DNA of 64,000 bases from Tupaia tana (GCA_026018925.1 JAKSZU010000009.1:72636041-72700040), one strand, 5' to 3'. Positions 1-10,719 are shown, counted from the first letter of the stretch. Notes: generated from the letters alone by a model not told the origin. Program-made: numbers and translations.

Positions 1-622
1 AATTAATATGATCAAAATATCAATTTGATCTAAATTAATCTATATATTTAATGCAATCCCAATCAAAGTGCCAGAGACATTCTTATTCTTCACAGATGTA
101 GAAATGACAATCATACAATTTGTCTGGAATCATAAAAGACGTCGTATTGCCAAAGCAATTCTGTGCAAGAAAAGTGGATAGGGCGGCATCTCACTCCTTG
201 ACACCAAAATAGCATGGTATTGGCACAGAAACAGACAGGTGAACAAATGGAACAGAGTAGAGACTCCAGAAATAAACTCCCAAACATACACAGCCAACTT
301 ATTTTTGACAAAGGGTACCAATCAGTCCAGTGGGAAAAGGAAAATCTCTTTAGCAAATGGTGCTGGAAAAACTGGATATCCAGCCACCTGCAGAAAGATG
401 AATCTAAACCCCTACCTCTCATCATTTATAAAAAATCAACTCAAAGTGTATCAAAGATCTAAACCTAAGAGCTCAAAATATGAAACTACTGCTATAAAAC
501 ACTGGGGAAACTCACGGAGACATTGCGGTAGGCAAAGACTTCTTAAATAACACACTGAAGCACAGTCAATAATCCCAAATACAGACAAGTGGGATTACAT
601 CAGATTAGAAGTTTCTGCATGG
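1..622 (+). mobile_element. L1 ORF2 fragment, upstream part of a split L1
   Basis: This aligns by eye with ORF2 of the full-length L1 further right (about 40500-41120 in this window), covering the end of the reverse transcriptase and the start of the C-terminal region. Recognisable peptide pieces include FVWNHKRR-like and [20 protein letters not shown]. It carries frameshifts and a short internal deletion near 209. It stops at the target site of the half-L1-like element and resumes at 3115, so 1-622 and 3115-4510 were one L1 before that insertion. It enters the window from the left. Confidence 0.9.
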
Positions 623-880
623 TGGAATATTTTCTGCTGAGACATTCCCCTCCAGACTCATTTCTAGTGGGAATGGCAAAACCCAATCCAGACCTATCTT
701 GAGATGGATACCATACTTCAGCTGTGAAATACTGATTTCCTTGACCAAAAATGAAGACTTTTCTCCTGAGATTTCCCTCTCCAGACTCATTTCTAGTAGG
801 AAAGGCACAACCCAATCCAGGCCTATCCTGAGATGGATACCATATTTCAGCTGTGAAATACTGGTTTTGTGCGGTGAGCA
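623..880 (+). repeat. Two tandem 129-bp 5' UTR monomers
   Basis: Two head-to-tail copies start at 623 and 752. Shared landmarks 129 bp apart include TCCAGACTCATTTCTAGT (651 and 780), GAGATGGATACCATA and TTCAGCTGTGAAATACTG. The second copy diverges after about 868. The first copy begins at the insertion junction. Monomer arrays at L1 5' ends are known to act as promoters in other mammals; promoter function here is inferred. Confidence 0.8.
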
Positions 881-1236
881 TGCACACTGTGCAGTTTTCA
901 TCTTTGCTTTTAAAAATTATAATCTTATGGATTTTGTTCTCTATTTTTCCTCCTTCTTTTACAATTTATTTTTTCTTCTTTTTTCCTCTTCTTAATTATT
1001 TTCCCTTTTTCTTTATTCATTTTCCTATCAGCCTCTATGCACTAAATGTCTGGACAGGTCAAAGTGAACAGTTTCCAATCATCTGAATATGATTAGGGCC
1101 AGAATATTTTTTTATTCACCTTGAATCCAATGTAAAAAGAGTCAAAATGGAACAGTAGGCAGATCACCTCGTTCTGTTCGCCTCTGAACGCTCAGATTGA
1201 ACTTCAAGAATTAGGAAGAAATGCACCATCCATTGG

Positions 1237-2225
1237 ATGACTAGAAATCACCACAGGATCACAAGAAATATGGGAAAGCAAGACAAGAATTCTCCTCCAA
1301 GGAAAAAGAATGACACCTCTTCATCCTCAGACAGTACAATGAAACTCATGGAAATGTCTGATAAGGATTTTAGAATGTTCATAATGACAAAGCTAACAGA
1401 GATGGAAGAGAAGAGAGACAATCAACTGCAGAAGAGGCAGGAGAAAGGAGCTGATGAGTTCCAGGAGGTGAGGAAATTCTTAAAAGATCTAAAAGAGGAA
1501 ATGCACACTCTAAAAAAGAATCAAATGGACCTGTTAGAGATGAAGGCTATAATACAGGAAGTCAAAATATCCCTTGAAAGTATTAAGAGCAGACTAGATC
1601 ATACAGAAAATCGAATGTCAGATGTAGAAGATAGAATCGCTGGCCTAGAAAAATCCACCATGAAGACTGAGAAAATGGCCCCCCAGAAATGAAATACTAG
1701 ATACCATCAAACGTCCAAACATCTGGATAAATGGTATCCCAGAAGGCGAAGAGACACATAAGGGCATTGATAATCTATTCCATGAAATCCTGGAAGAAAA
1801 CTTTCCAAACCTAAAAAGGAACTCAAAGATCCAGACCCAAGAAATACAAAGCAACCCCAATAGAATCAACCCAAGAAGATCTTCTCCAAGACACATTACA
1901 GCCAGATTGACCAAAACCACAGACAAAGACAAGATACTAAGAAAGGCAAGAGAGAAACGGGCAAGTTACCTACAAAGGATATCTCATCAGGCTAGCAGTG
2001 GACCTCTCATCATAAAAAATGTGAGCGAAGAAAGAATGGGAAAATATATTCAAAGTATAAAGGGAAAAATAATTTCAACCAAGAATACTGTACCCAGAAA
2101 AATTATCCTTCATATGGGAAGAAAAGACAAAAATATTCTCAGATAAATAAAACCTGAAAGAATTTACCAACACTAGACCAGATCTCCAAGAAGTTCTGAA
2201 GGGAGTGCTATACCGGGAAAATTAA
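1237..2225 (+). pseudogene. L1 ORF1 (ORF1p, RNA-binding protein), broken
   Basis: ORF1p is the coiled-coil, RRM-containing RNA chaperone of the L1 RNP. The start ATG at 1237 begins MTRNHHRITRNMGKQ, matching MTRKNCRGSRNM of the full-length L1 at 37043. The first open segment (1237-1692, 151 aa) holds a basic, serine-rich N-terminus, then MSDKDFRMFIMTKLTEMEEKR and a heptad-rich coiled coil. It closes just after a short deletion relative to the 37440-37480 region of the other L1. Homology then continues in another frame through ITARLTKTTDKDKILRKARE-like sequence (about 1885-1955) and the C-terminal region to a stop at about 2225. At least one frameshift is present. Confidence 0.8.
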
Positions 2226-2330
2226 ATATAGACACACAGTAATAAGAGTTCAAAAACTAAGAAAATGGCCAACTTAATCATAGGGACAAGTCTGGAGTTG
2301 AACATTATATCCCAGAATTTAATGGGGAAG

Positions 2331-3114
2331 ATCAAACCACAGTAGAAGATAGATTAAGTACATGAGACTGAACTAGTAAAATAGCATTTTATGACTTTTG
2401 ACTAAAACATTGCTGATTTTTTTCTATGCTTTGTTTTCCAGTTTTAAGGACTTTTGTCCCATCTCGAGCTGATGATATGTTCATGTACCTAATATTTGAA
2501 CATAACTCCAACCTGTATCCTGGCTTTAAGTTTTAAGCAAAGTTCCTTAGCATTTCTTTGATTTATTAAAGCTAAAACTTCTTTTCTTGAAATTAAAAAA
2601 TATATTTAAAATACCTATTTAATGACCGTAGTAAGCCATATAGCATCAGTTGGGTGCTACCTTATAGTATATTCATTCCACTCAGAGTTTCACCCCTAAA
2701 GTCAGACATGTATTCAGAGATATGTACATACCAGCTGAACTTGCTATTGAAAGTAGTTAGATTACTTAAGAAATTTTGTGAATCAATAAAATGTAGGGGG
2801 AAAAGGATTGGAAAATAACTATAGATACCTGAGATAATGTGGGAGGAGGGTGGGAAATGGCAAAGGGTTAGAAATAGGGGGAAACTAAAATGGAAAATTA
2901 TTGACAATAACATGTATGATTAAGCCACTATACAGTGTATTCTGGATGGGAAATCACATTTTGTATGCTGTAACGATGCAGAGGGAATAAATGTAAAATA
3001 ATTAAAAAAAAATCTTTCAGAAGAAAATTACAGTGTACTTGTAACTAGATACTAGTTTTGTTCATACTTTTAGTTTAAGGGATTTTGTGAATCAATAAAA
3101 TGTGGGGGAAAAAA
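2331..3114 (+). other. 3' region of the half-L1-like element
   Basis: After about 65 bp of ORF2 start, L1 homology stops and about 330 bp with no recognised relative follows (about 2331-2660). From about 2660 the sequence resembles the L1 3' UTR type also seen at 63095-63354: a purine-rich stretch, then ATGCTGTAA-like sequence and a short A-run at 3003-3010. A 41-bp segment containing AATAAA occurs twice, at about 2764-2804 and 3073-3112; the second copy ends the element. Two successive polyadenylation regions are a simple reading. Confidence 0.5.
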
Positions 3115-3179
3115 AGAAGCTTCTGCATGGCAAAAGACACAGTAATTGGAGTGAATCGACAGCCCTCAGAATGGGAAAA

Positions 3180-3214
<35 letters not shown>

Positions 3215-4510
3215 GAGAGGTTTTTCGCTATAGGGCGCGTGCGCTCGCCAGACAGACAGAGAGAGACATAGAGACAGAAAGCGAGAAATCACCCCCCAGG
3301 GGGGGTGGTCACGCCGCAATCCCTTCTCCTCCATTCTCCTCTCGGGATCTCGGGCACGCACGCACATGCGCCCGGCGTGAGTTGTAAGCCACCGGGTCCG
3401 AGACCCGAACCGCGGTCGACCACGTGGGAGTCCAGCGACATAGCCATTACGCTAACTGCTGGTTCCCAGAATGGGAAAATACTTTTGTAAACTATGCATC
3501 AGATAAGGGACTGATAACCAGAATACACATGGAACTCATGCAGCTTTCTGAAAAAAAGATGATCAACCCTATTAAAAGATGGGAGAATGAGTTGGAAAAA
3601 AACACTCTCTAAGGAAGATATATGAATAGCCAAAAGGCATATGAAAAAATGTTCAACATCGTTCATCAGAAGGGAGATGCAGATCAAAACCATAATGAGA
3701 TAACACCTAACCCCAGTCAGAATGACTAAGATTAAAAAAAAAAAATGATAACTCCTGGCTGTGGTGTGGTGAAAGGGGAACTCTACTACACTGCTGGTGA
3801 GAATGTAAATTGGTCCAGCCACTGTGGAGAACAATTTGGAGATACCTCAAAGATCTACATATAGAACTACCATATGATCCAGCAATCCCACTCCTTGGTA
3901 TCTTCCCAAAGGACAGAAGAATCCTTAGTTGGAAAAGTGCTTGCACATTGATGTTTATTGCAGCATTATTAACAATTGCTAAGACATGGAACCAACCCAA
4001 ATGCCCACAAACAGATGAATGGATTGAAAAACTGTGGCACATATATTCTATGGAATACTATTCAGCCATAAAAAAACAAGACCCTAGATTTTGACAGAAA
4101 GTGGATGAATATTGAAGATTTACTACTGAGTGAAGCAAGCCAGACTATGAAGGAAGGCATTATATGCCTCTACTTAATATATACTAAGTGTCTGCACTCT
4201 ATGACCCAAATGGAATGACTAGAGGATATAGAAACTTAGAAAATGGTTATAAATACCAGATACAGTGTACGAAGCAGGTGGGTAAAGGAGGAGAGTCTGA
4301 GGAAAAATATTAAGGAGAAAAATAGAGTGGCAAGGTATTTATGGGACAAAGAAATGGGTTATTATCTGTTGAAGATAATGTGTATAATATTCTCAACTGG
4401 ACTGGTGAGAAATATATACAAGTTGGAATATTAACTTTGCAAGCCAAGTGACATATGTGATTGAATGTATAAGAGAAATTGAAATAAAAAATATATTTAA
4501 AAAATAAAAA
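3115..4510 (+). mobile_element. L1 3' end, downstream part of the split L1
   Basis: Continues the L1 of 1-622: the end of ORF2 with peptides such as [30 protein letters not shown] and [17 protein letters not shown], then a 3' UTR and an AT-rich tail near 4500. A minus-strand SINE sits inside it (3187-3466). ORF2 is broken in several places. It must predate both the half-L1-like element and that SINE. Confidence 0.88.
3187..3466 (-). mobile_element. CYN-like tRNA-derived SINE in L1
   Basis: Minus-strand copy, seen as poly(T), GCTATAGGGCGCGTGCGCTC, CT/GA-rich block, CCCCCCAGGGGGGG, and a tRNA head ending CTAACTGCTGGTTCC. The TSD CAGAATGGGAAAATACTTTT is at 3167-3186 and 3467-3486, perfect over 20 bp. 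The long A-tail (about 30) and perfect TSD mark it as young. Confidence 0.93.
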
Positions 4511-4801
4511 AGGTCACAAAGAAAAAGTGATCGATACTGCAACTTTAAATCCATGATTTTGGTCTCTTTCAAGTTTCTCTTTAATACAAATAGATTAACA
4601 TCATATACTTAAAGTCTGAATTAGTTTCCTGAAAAAACAAGGGACATGATAAATTGATAAGTACTATATTTTGTGAAAAATCTTTTTTTATATGAATTTA
4701 CTAGGACAATCAACATATTTGGTCTGTGAAAATCTCCTAATTAAAATAAATGTTTTTATTTTATTTTTTCTAAAGTACTATTTATTTAATTTTACTTACT
4801 A

Positions 4802-4967
4802 TTGCTATTTTTAAAATTTCCTGTAGAGCTCATGTGCTCTTCAGAGAGAGATGAGGGAGGGAGAGGGGACCGGAAATGAGAAAGCAAGCTGCCAGGTCTG
4901 GGACTTGTACTGTGGTCAGCCATGTGGGAGTCCAGCACCATACCCACCATGCCATCAGCTGGCACCA
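4802..4967 (-). mobile_element. CYN-like SINE, short form
   Basis: Minus strand. tRNA head and CT-rich block are present, but the central block of about 90 bp is missing: the head runs directly into GCAAGCTGCC (reverse GGCAGCTTGC). Same architecture as the copies at 11228, 12985 and 49547. Confidence 0.7.
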
Positions 4968-4987
4968 ACATTTTTATGTTTGTAATT

Positions 4988-5222
4988 AAAAAAATTGCTA
5001 TAGGGCATGTGTAATTTCCAGAGACAGAGACAGAGACAGAGAAAGTAAGAAAGCATCTTTCAGGGAGATGGCCACACTACAGTCCCTTCTTCTTTCTCCT
5101 TTGAGATTTTGGGCACACACGTGCATATGTTTTGCATGTTTCTCAAGCCACTAGGACTTTAATAGCAGAGTCAGCCATGTGGGATCCAGCCTTAATCTCC
5201 ACACCAATCTCTCTACTGAACC
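4988..5222 (-). mobile_element. CYN-like SINE, older copy
   Basis: Minus strand. GCTATAGGGCATGTG, GACAGAGA repeats, GGGCACACACGTGCATATG and a degraded tRNA head near 5150-5220 are all recognisable; no clean TSD was found. Confidence 0.75.
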
Positions 5223-5365
5223 CAATTTTCTTTATACAAGTGTTTTATAAAGAGAAACTGAATTTTAATACATTAAAGTTAGTATCTTAGACACCATCCC
5301 AACAAGCGTCTTTGTATTTCTCAGAACATTTTTTGGGGAAAAAATAAAAAATAAGATAAAAATTA

Positions 5366-5368
<3 letters not shown>

Positions 5369-5444
<76 letters not shown>

Positions 5445-5453
5445 GTATATGTA
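5369..5453. repeat. (TA)n/(CA)n microsatellite
   Basis: Compound AT and AC dinucleotide repeat with a TATATGTATA end. Confidence 0.95.
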
Positions 5454-5465
5454 TATTTTAATCAA

Positions 5466-5656
5466 TGGTGATTTTCACACCAGAGATATCTGGCATATAT
5501 CAAGACCTTTATGGTTATCATAACTGGAAAATTGCGACCAGCATGTAGTGGATAGAAACCAGGAATGCTACTAAACATCCTATAATTATAGGCAGGATCC
5601 CTGGACCTCCAAAAAAAGCATCATCCAGCCACAAATGCCAATTTTCCTGAGCTCGA
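5466..5656 (+). mobile_element. MER20 (hAT-Charlie DNA transposon) fossil
   Basis: Matches the remembered MER20 consensus in order: GTGATTTTCACACC near the start, AACTGG, GTAGTGGATAGAAACCAGGAATGCTACTAAACATCCTA (5546-5583), GGATCC, and CTCGAGAAACTGCTG at the end. Mammal-wide, non-coding. Confidence 0.75.
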
Positions 5657-6004
5657 GAAACTGCTGAGTATTATTGGACAAACTCGAGTTACAGCTTCTT
5701 AATCTACAAAATAGGAATAAAAATACCTCTTCTTCTACTTTCTTTATAGAGTTGGCATAAAAAGGAACAACATAAGCTAAATTCAAAACATTTTGGGGAT
5801 ATAAAAGACTAAAATGTATATAAGATGATAATAGTGACAGTGGAAGTACCAGCTTAGTTTATAAACCTTGAATATATTTCTAGTGCCACCTCTTGGGAAC
5901 TCTGCCAATAAGGTCAGGATTCAATTTAATTTTTTGGCTGAATCATAAAAGTAATTAAAGAGAAGTTAACTTTAATATTATTTTAACTTTAAATAAATTT
6001 TATA

Positions 6005-6077
<73 letters not shown>

Positions 6078-6390
6078 GGCTTCATAGGCAAATTAGAAAA
6101 CATTGTTTATGAGATAATATTTATTTGAAAACCATTACTGGAAAACAGTTTAAAAATGCATTCATTCTCTTGCTTGTCTTTTATCCTAGGGAAACTTAAA
6201 CAACTATACTATAGTTAATTTAAAAGCTAAGGAGGGAAAATGTAGAATGTCTACATTAACTCCCCTAAGCCAGTCTATACAATGTGGTGAAACAGTCAGT
6301 TGTATACAAAAACATATCTTAAGAAAACTTCTAAGCTGTTAATGATTATAAGCAATCCATCACATATTGATGTGATATACATCCCTTAAG
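5657..6390. other. Unassigned AT-rich sequence with (AC)n(AT)n at 6007-6076
   Basis: Holds one compound AC/AT microsatellite (6007-6076). No gene, RNA or repeat family recognised in the rest. Confidence 0.6.
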
Positions 6391-6401
6391 AAAGAGCAGA
6401 A

Positions 6402-6673
6402 AGGGCAGGCAGGTGGCATGGAGGTAAACTTGCTAATTCCTACATTGCCAACTCTGTAGTTTGAGTTTTGGACTCCCGGTGGCTTGAAAAATCATGCTGG
6501 GTGTGTGTCCTTGCATGCTCTAAATCTTGAGAGGAGACTAGAGGAGAAGGAACTGCAGTGTGGTCATGACCCCTGGGGGATGATTTCTCACTTTCCCTCT
6601 CTGTCTTTCTGTCTGTCTCTCTCTGGTTGAGTGCACATGCCCTGTAGCAAAAACAAAAACAAAACAAAACAAA
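6402..6673 (+). mobile_element. CYN-like SINE
   Basis: Plus strand, diverged head (GGCAGGCAGGTGGCATGG), full central block, CCCTGTAGCAAAAAC end and (AAAAC)n tail. TSD AAAGAGCAGAA at 6391-6401 and 6674-6684. Confidence 0.88.
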
Positions 6674-6689
6674 AAAGAGCAGAAGAATC

Positions 6690-7356
6690 AATTAGTATAC
6701 ATGGGTAAGTATTTGGACACAGTCTCCTTTCAATACTACAATATAAAAATAAAATATGTTTGTACAATAGCATTTGAAGCACACATACTTGGATTAAAGC
6801 TCTTTGTCATTTCAGCAGATTGTAGCCTTTGCAATTGAATATAATATGTCAAATAAAATTAAATAAAATTAAGCAAAACATATAACCAATAAAAACACAT
6901 CTTTACTTTTAACCTATCTCTGTGATACCTACATGAAAATACAAATTCTATCATGGAGATTTCCTTAGAGTGAAAGTGATAATTAATATGTTTTAGATTG
7001 TTTTTCATTAGAAATATCTAATTAATTTAATTTGTTATGAGTTTTGCATGAGACTGAAGTTGTGATAAGAAAACTTTCACTTGGAAGCAGGGATACTCTT
7101 TACCAAAAACTTAGTGGCCCATATTTAAACATTACCTAGCTAAGTTCAATCTATAAAAAGCACAATAGAATTCTTAACCTTCTCAATCAGAATTCTTACA
7201 ATGATTTTTCCTATGGAAGGGAAAGTTAGGAATACGAACATTGTGGCATACTTGGATAGAAGGTTTATGCTAAATAGTACAATGTAATGGCATTGTTTTA
7301 ATCCTAAAATGCCTCTTTAAATTTGATGCCAAATTGCTGGTAGGGGCATTAAATAC
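6690..7356. other. Unassigned AT-rich unique sequence
   Basis: No gene, RNA or repeat recognised. Confidence 0.5.
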
Positions 7357-7490
7357 TCCAGTTTCTTCATTGTTAAAATTAGGAAAATAACAGTCCTACC
7401 TCACAGAGTTTCTATACGTATTTAAAGGTGTTAATATTTGTCCAGCACTTAGAACAGTGCCAAAAGCATAGTAAGGAATACCTGAATGGT
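7357..7490 (+). mobile_element. MIR fragment
   Basis: Resembles the 3' half of MIR: CATTGTTAAAATTAGG, ACAGTCCTACCTCA, then AGCACTTAGAACAGTGCC and a CATAGTAAG motif. Ancient mammal-wide SINE. Confidence 0.6.
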
Positions 7491-7561
7491 AGACTCATTA
7501 CTGTGATTATCATTATGTTATTTTCTTGCTGTAATTAAGATACTTTAAAAACTGAATGTAG

Positions 7562-7842
7562 GAGGCCAGCAGATGTGTGTAATGGTTAAGGTGCTGAGCT
7601 CCCACGTGGTTAATTACAGAGTCCTGGACTCTGCAGCTTGAAACTCCCTCTGGGCACCTGTGTGTGCATACCGAAAATTCTGAGAATGGAGAAGAAGGGA
7701 TTGCAACGTGGCCATCCCCCGGGTGGTGATTTCTCACTTTCCCTCTCTCTGCCTCTCCAGCGAGTTCATGTGCCCTATAACAAAAATCTCTCAAAACAAA
7801 AAACAAGCAAACAAACAAAAAATCCAAAAACAAAAACAAAAA
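7562..7842 (+). mobile_element. CYN-like SINE
   Basis: Plus strand, full length: GGCCAGCAGATG head, CCCCCGGGTGGTGATTTCTC, CCCTATAACAAAAATCTCTC, (AAAC)n tail. Imperfect TSD (ACTGAATGTA / ATTGAATATA). Confidence 0.88.
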
Positions 7843-8254
7843 TTGAATATAAGAATCTGAAATGAAGCTTTCTTGATTACATAGGCTCCCTATGGGATTT
7901 TGATTGCTGAGTCCACAATACCCCAATATATATTTTAATGATCTATGCAGCATACTGTCCTATTGACATCTAATTCAGGTATTAAAAATGTATCTTGTGA
8001 TTCTCCAAGTACAAAAATGTGAAAACCTGATCTAGTTAACATTAAATACTGTTAGAAATATGCTGGCTTTTGAAAACAGAATTCTTACCAAATTATATTA
8101 TTCATAAGCACCTAGAGAATAATTTCCATGAGTTTAGAGGATGTATTGATACTTATTTTGAACAGGGATAACACAACATTTCCTTTTGAATTTTTCCTTG
8201 AAATACGACAATTTATACGGGACAACAGCAACAGGGATAGGGAGAAACACATTC

Positions 8255-8390
8255 ATTTTAAAAATAAATACAAAATTATTAGAATGTGAGCTCCATAAAA
8301 TTTTTTATGGGGGTAGGTGTCAGATTTTGTTCACTACTTCACATAGAACAGTTCATAATATATTGTAGATATTCAATTAATAATAAATAA
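8255..8390 (+). mobile_element. L2 3' end fragment
   Basis: AGAATGTGAGCTCCATAAA, CAGATTTTGTTCACTACTTC and AGAACAGTTCATAATATATTG then TTCAATTAATAA parallel the L2 3' end. Confidence 0.5.
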
Positions 8391-8494
8391 GTAAGTTAAA
8401 GACAGTAGACTCCCTCTATATTCATGTTGGGCCATAGACACCATAATCACCAAAAGACATCCCATGCTAAATCAAAAACAAGAACTAAAGACTC

Positions 8495-8695
8495 AGTCAC
8501 AGTGGCACATACTGCTGAGACACTGCTCTGAAGGCTGGGACCACATGGGAGGCCAGGATTTGATTCCTGATCCAACTTAAAGGCTGAATGTGGAGGCCTA
8601 TGTCTGTAATCTCAGTGACTTGGGAAGGCTAAGGCAGACCGATCATGACAGCAAGGCCCTGTCTAATAATAATAATAACAACAATAATAATGACA
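8495..8695 (+). mobile_element. tRNA-7SL composite SINE
   Basis: First half looks tRNA-like, with a GGATTTGATTCC B-box-like site near 8558. Second half matches the 7SL/Alu left end: GGCCTATGTCTGTAATCTCA, GACTTGGGAAGGCTAAGGCAG, GATCATGACAGCAAG, followed by (AAT)n. The same design is at 56886. Composite tRNA/7SL SINEs are known in tree shrews; presence here suggests an old Euarchontoglires family or a parallel fusion. Confidence 0.6.
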
Positions 8696-9103
8696 AATGG
8701 AGAGTTTTTAAATGAAAATCCAGGCCATGGAAATTTTTCTGGCAGATACATAGAGAAAGAAATCAAGCCTATTTACTAGTAAATACATTAACCAGAGAAG
8801 GATCTAAAAAAGTAGTTTCAATGGGAAGAAAATAGAATCTTAATGCTATTCTATTACTGCTTTACTTATCATTTAAAATATGCAGAGAAAAATTGATGAG
8901 GAATATTATCAACTTGTATATATGCATGTGCAAATATATAAATAAGAATTATATATGTAGTCATAAGTATAATACATATTTTATATAAAACATATATTTT
9001 ATATATGTATTATATTTATGACTAGAAATATGTATATAAAATTTCTTATTTGCAATGAAGCTTTTTCATAAAACACCATATTTAGAAAATAAAAGAACTC
9101 AAG

Positions 9104-9326
9104 TTAGCAGGACATATGGTGGTTAAGGGGCTGGATCCCATATGGCTGACTGTGATGTTTGATCCTGGACCAAGCAGATTGAAAACATGCTGGGCACATG
9201 TGTATGCGTGCCTCAAAATCACAAGAAGAGAATGGAGGAGTGAGATTGCAGCATAGACATTCCCGTAGGGGGTGATTTCTAACTCTCCCCCCCCCATGAG
9301 TACACATGACTTAAGACAAAAGTCTA
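9104..9326 (+). mobile_element. CYN-like SINE
   Basis: Plus strand. AGCAGGACATATGGTGGTTAAGG head, GGGCACATGTGTATGCGTGCC, CCCGTAGGGGGTGATTTC. The CT-rich block is shortened to CTCTCCCCCCCCC. Its tail has expanded into the following pentanucleotide array. Confidence 0.8.
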
Positions 9327-9446
9327 AATAAAGAAAGAAAGAAAAGAGAAGAGAAGGGAGAAGAAAAGAAAAGAAAAGAAAAGAAAAGAAAAGAAAAGAA
9401 AAGAAAAGAAAAGAAAAGAAAAAAAAGAAAAGAGAAAAGAAAAAGA
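9327..9446 (+). repeat. (AAAAG)n microsatellite from a SINE tail
   Basis: About 20 AAAAG units plus variants, continuous with the SINE A-tail, so probably grown from it. Confidence 0.92.
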
Positions 9447-10140
9447 TTCCACATGTCTGAAATTTCTAAAACTTACTTTAATGTTCCAAAGGAGTCAGTC
9501 AGAGAAGGTATATTATTGAGGGATTTTTCTGTGAGAGACATTACAAAGAGGTGCTCTGTTATCAAAGATTCCAGTAGCTTAAGAGGTATGTGGTAAATAT
9601 AATCTCTTTGCATAATTTGCAGTGGTACTCTGGTGGAGATAGCTATCTATGGAACACTACTTGTATGACACTTTATAGAACTGTTGACTAACTTTTAACC
9701 TGTATATCTATAGACAACAAAGCCTGTTGACAAGTGAACCAATATCTCTCTTCACAATAGAGAATAAAAATTTCTTGCTTAAGCATAGGTGGACTTTTAT
9801 TTATACACTTCTGCCCTGCAGTCATTTTTCTTTATCTTGAAGGCAGCCAGAAAAAAAAGAAAGGAAAGATTCATAGTGTCCCATGAGTTAAGAAATTGGA
9901 AAGAAAAGAAATTAAGGGACATTTGGATACTGATTAATTAAGGGTGAAGTAGATAGGTGATATATCCTCTTAACCCATACTAGAAACATTGCATTTCCAC
10001 TAAAGCCTAAGGGAACCTTAATTAATATATTAATATATTAATTATACCTGGATTGATTGGAAAACCATAAGTGGTAGACAATGAAAGCTGGAATCTCATA
10101 AAATTAAATATTGCTTGAATTTGAGAATAAAAAATAGCAC
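9447..10140. other. Unassigned unique sequence
   Basis: AT-rich; no gene, RNA or repeat recognised. Confidence 0.5.
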
Positions 10141-10149
10141 CAGTTAAGA

Positions 10150-10285
10150 AAATACACTTTTAATTTTTTAATTTTTTTTATACACTCTATCACATTATTT
10201 AGCTTACAAAGTGAACATTTCAGTATGTGAACACTTCTCCCCAATCTAGTTGATCAAAATACGTAAACAGAAGTAAATGTTTTGA
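10150..10285 (-). mobile_element. L1 3' UTR tail fragment
   Basis: Minus strand: poly(T)-rich start, ATTTAGCTTACAAAGTGAAC, AGTATGTGAACACTTCTCCCC and GTTGATCAAAATACG align with 34205-34275 of the antisense L1. Strongly 5'-truncated. Confidence 0.7.
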
Positions 10286-10454
10286 GGAGGTAATCGGTCT
10301 CCCAGTTAGATGTCTGCACATTAGGTAAAGTCAATCCTGTGACTTAATATCTGATGACTTCTTCTGAGTAAATTGATGCTAACTCTTGGTGACCATTCCA
10401 AAAAAATCTAAAGCTATTTTGGTCACCCTTAAAGTCATTTATTTTTTGAGAGAG

Positions 10455-10706
10455 AGAGAGAGATTTTTGCCATATGGTCCATGCACTCACCAGAGAGACA
10501 AACAGAGACAGAGAGACAGAAAGAAAGAAATCATTCCCCAGGTGGAATGGTCACACTGCAATCCCTTCTCCATTCTCTCCTTGGGATTCTGGGCATGCAT
10601 GGACACGTGCTTGGCTTGAGTTTCAAGCCACTGTGTCTGGAACTCGAACAACAGTTGGCCATATGGGAGTCCAGAATCTTAACCACCGTGCCACCTGCTG
10701 GGCCCC
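10455..10706 (-). mobile_element. CYN-like SINE
   Basis: Minus strand, full length: TTTTTGCCATATGGTCCATGC end, GACAGAGA block, CCCCAGGTGG, CGTGCCACCTGCTGGGCCCC head. No long A-tail remains. Confidence 0.87.
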
Positions 10707-10719
10707 AAATTCATCTTGT

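Larger units (their letters stand above)
623..3114 (+). mobile_element. Half-L1-like (HAL1-like) non-autonomous element
   Basis: A 2.49-kb insertion inside an older L1 ORF2. It is flanked by a 16-bp TSD, AGAAGTTTCTGCATGG at 607-622 and AGAAGCTTCTGCATGG at 3115-3130 (one mismatch), and ends in AATAAA plus a short A-tract. In order it holds two 129-bp monomers (623-880), a further 5' leader (881-1236), L1 ORF1 (1237-2225), about 65 bp of ORF2 start (2265-2330), roughly 330 bp with no visible L1 homology, and an L1-3'-UTR-like stretch (about 2660-3010). The EN, RT and C-terminal parts of ORF2 are absent. This is the layout known for HAL1 (half-L1) elements, which keep ORF1 and rely on ORF2p in trans. 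An ordinary L1 with an internal deletion is the alternative, but the non-L1 block argues against a simple deletion. Confidence 0.75.

Noticed and set aside
3092-3387. SINE-derived frames of 60-120 codons seen throughout the window (Arg/Ser-rich or LSLCLSLS-type peptides)
   Set aside because: They track the CT-rich block and central block of the SINE in every copy and strand; they are not proteins.
9327-9446. Regular short array that might suggest CRISPR or another spaced repeat
   Set aside because: A simple AAAAG microsatellite without spacers, grown from a SINE tail in a mammalian genome.
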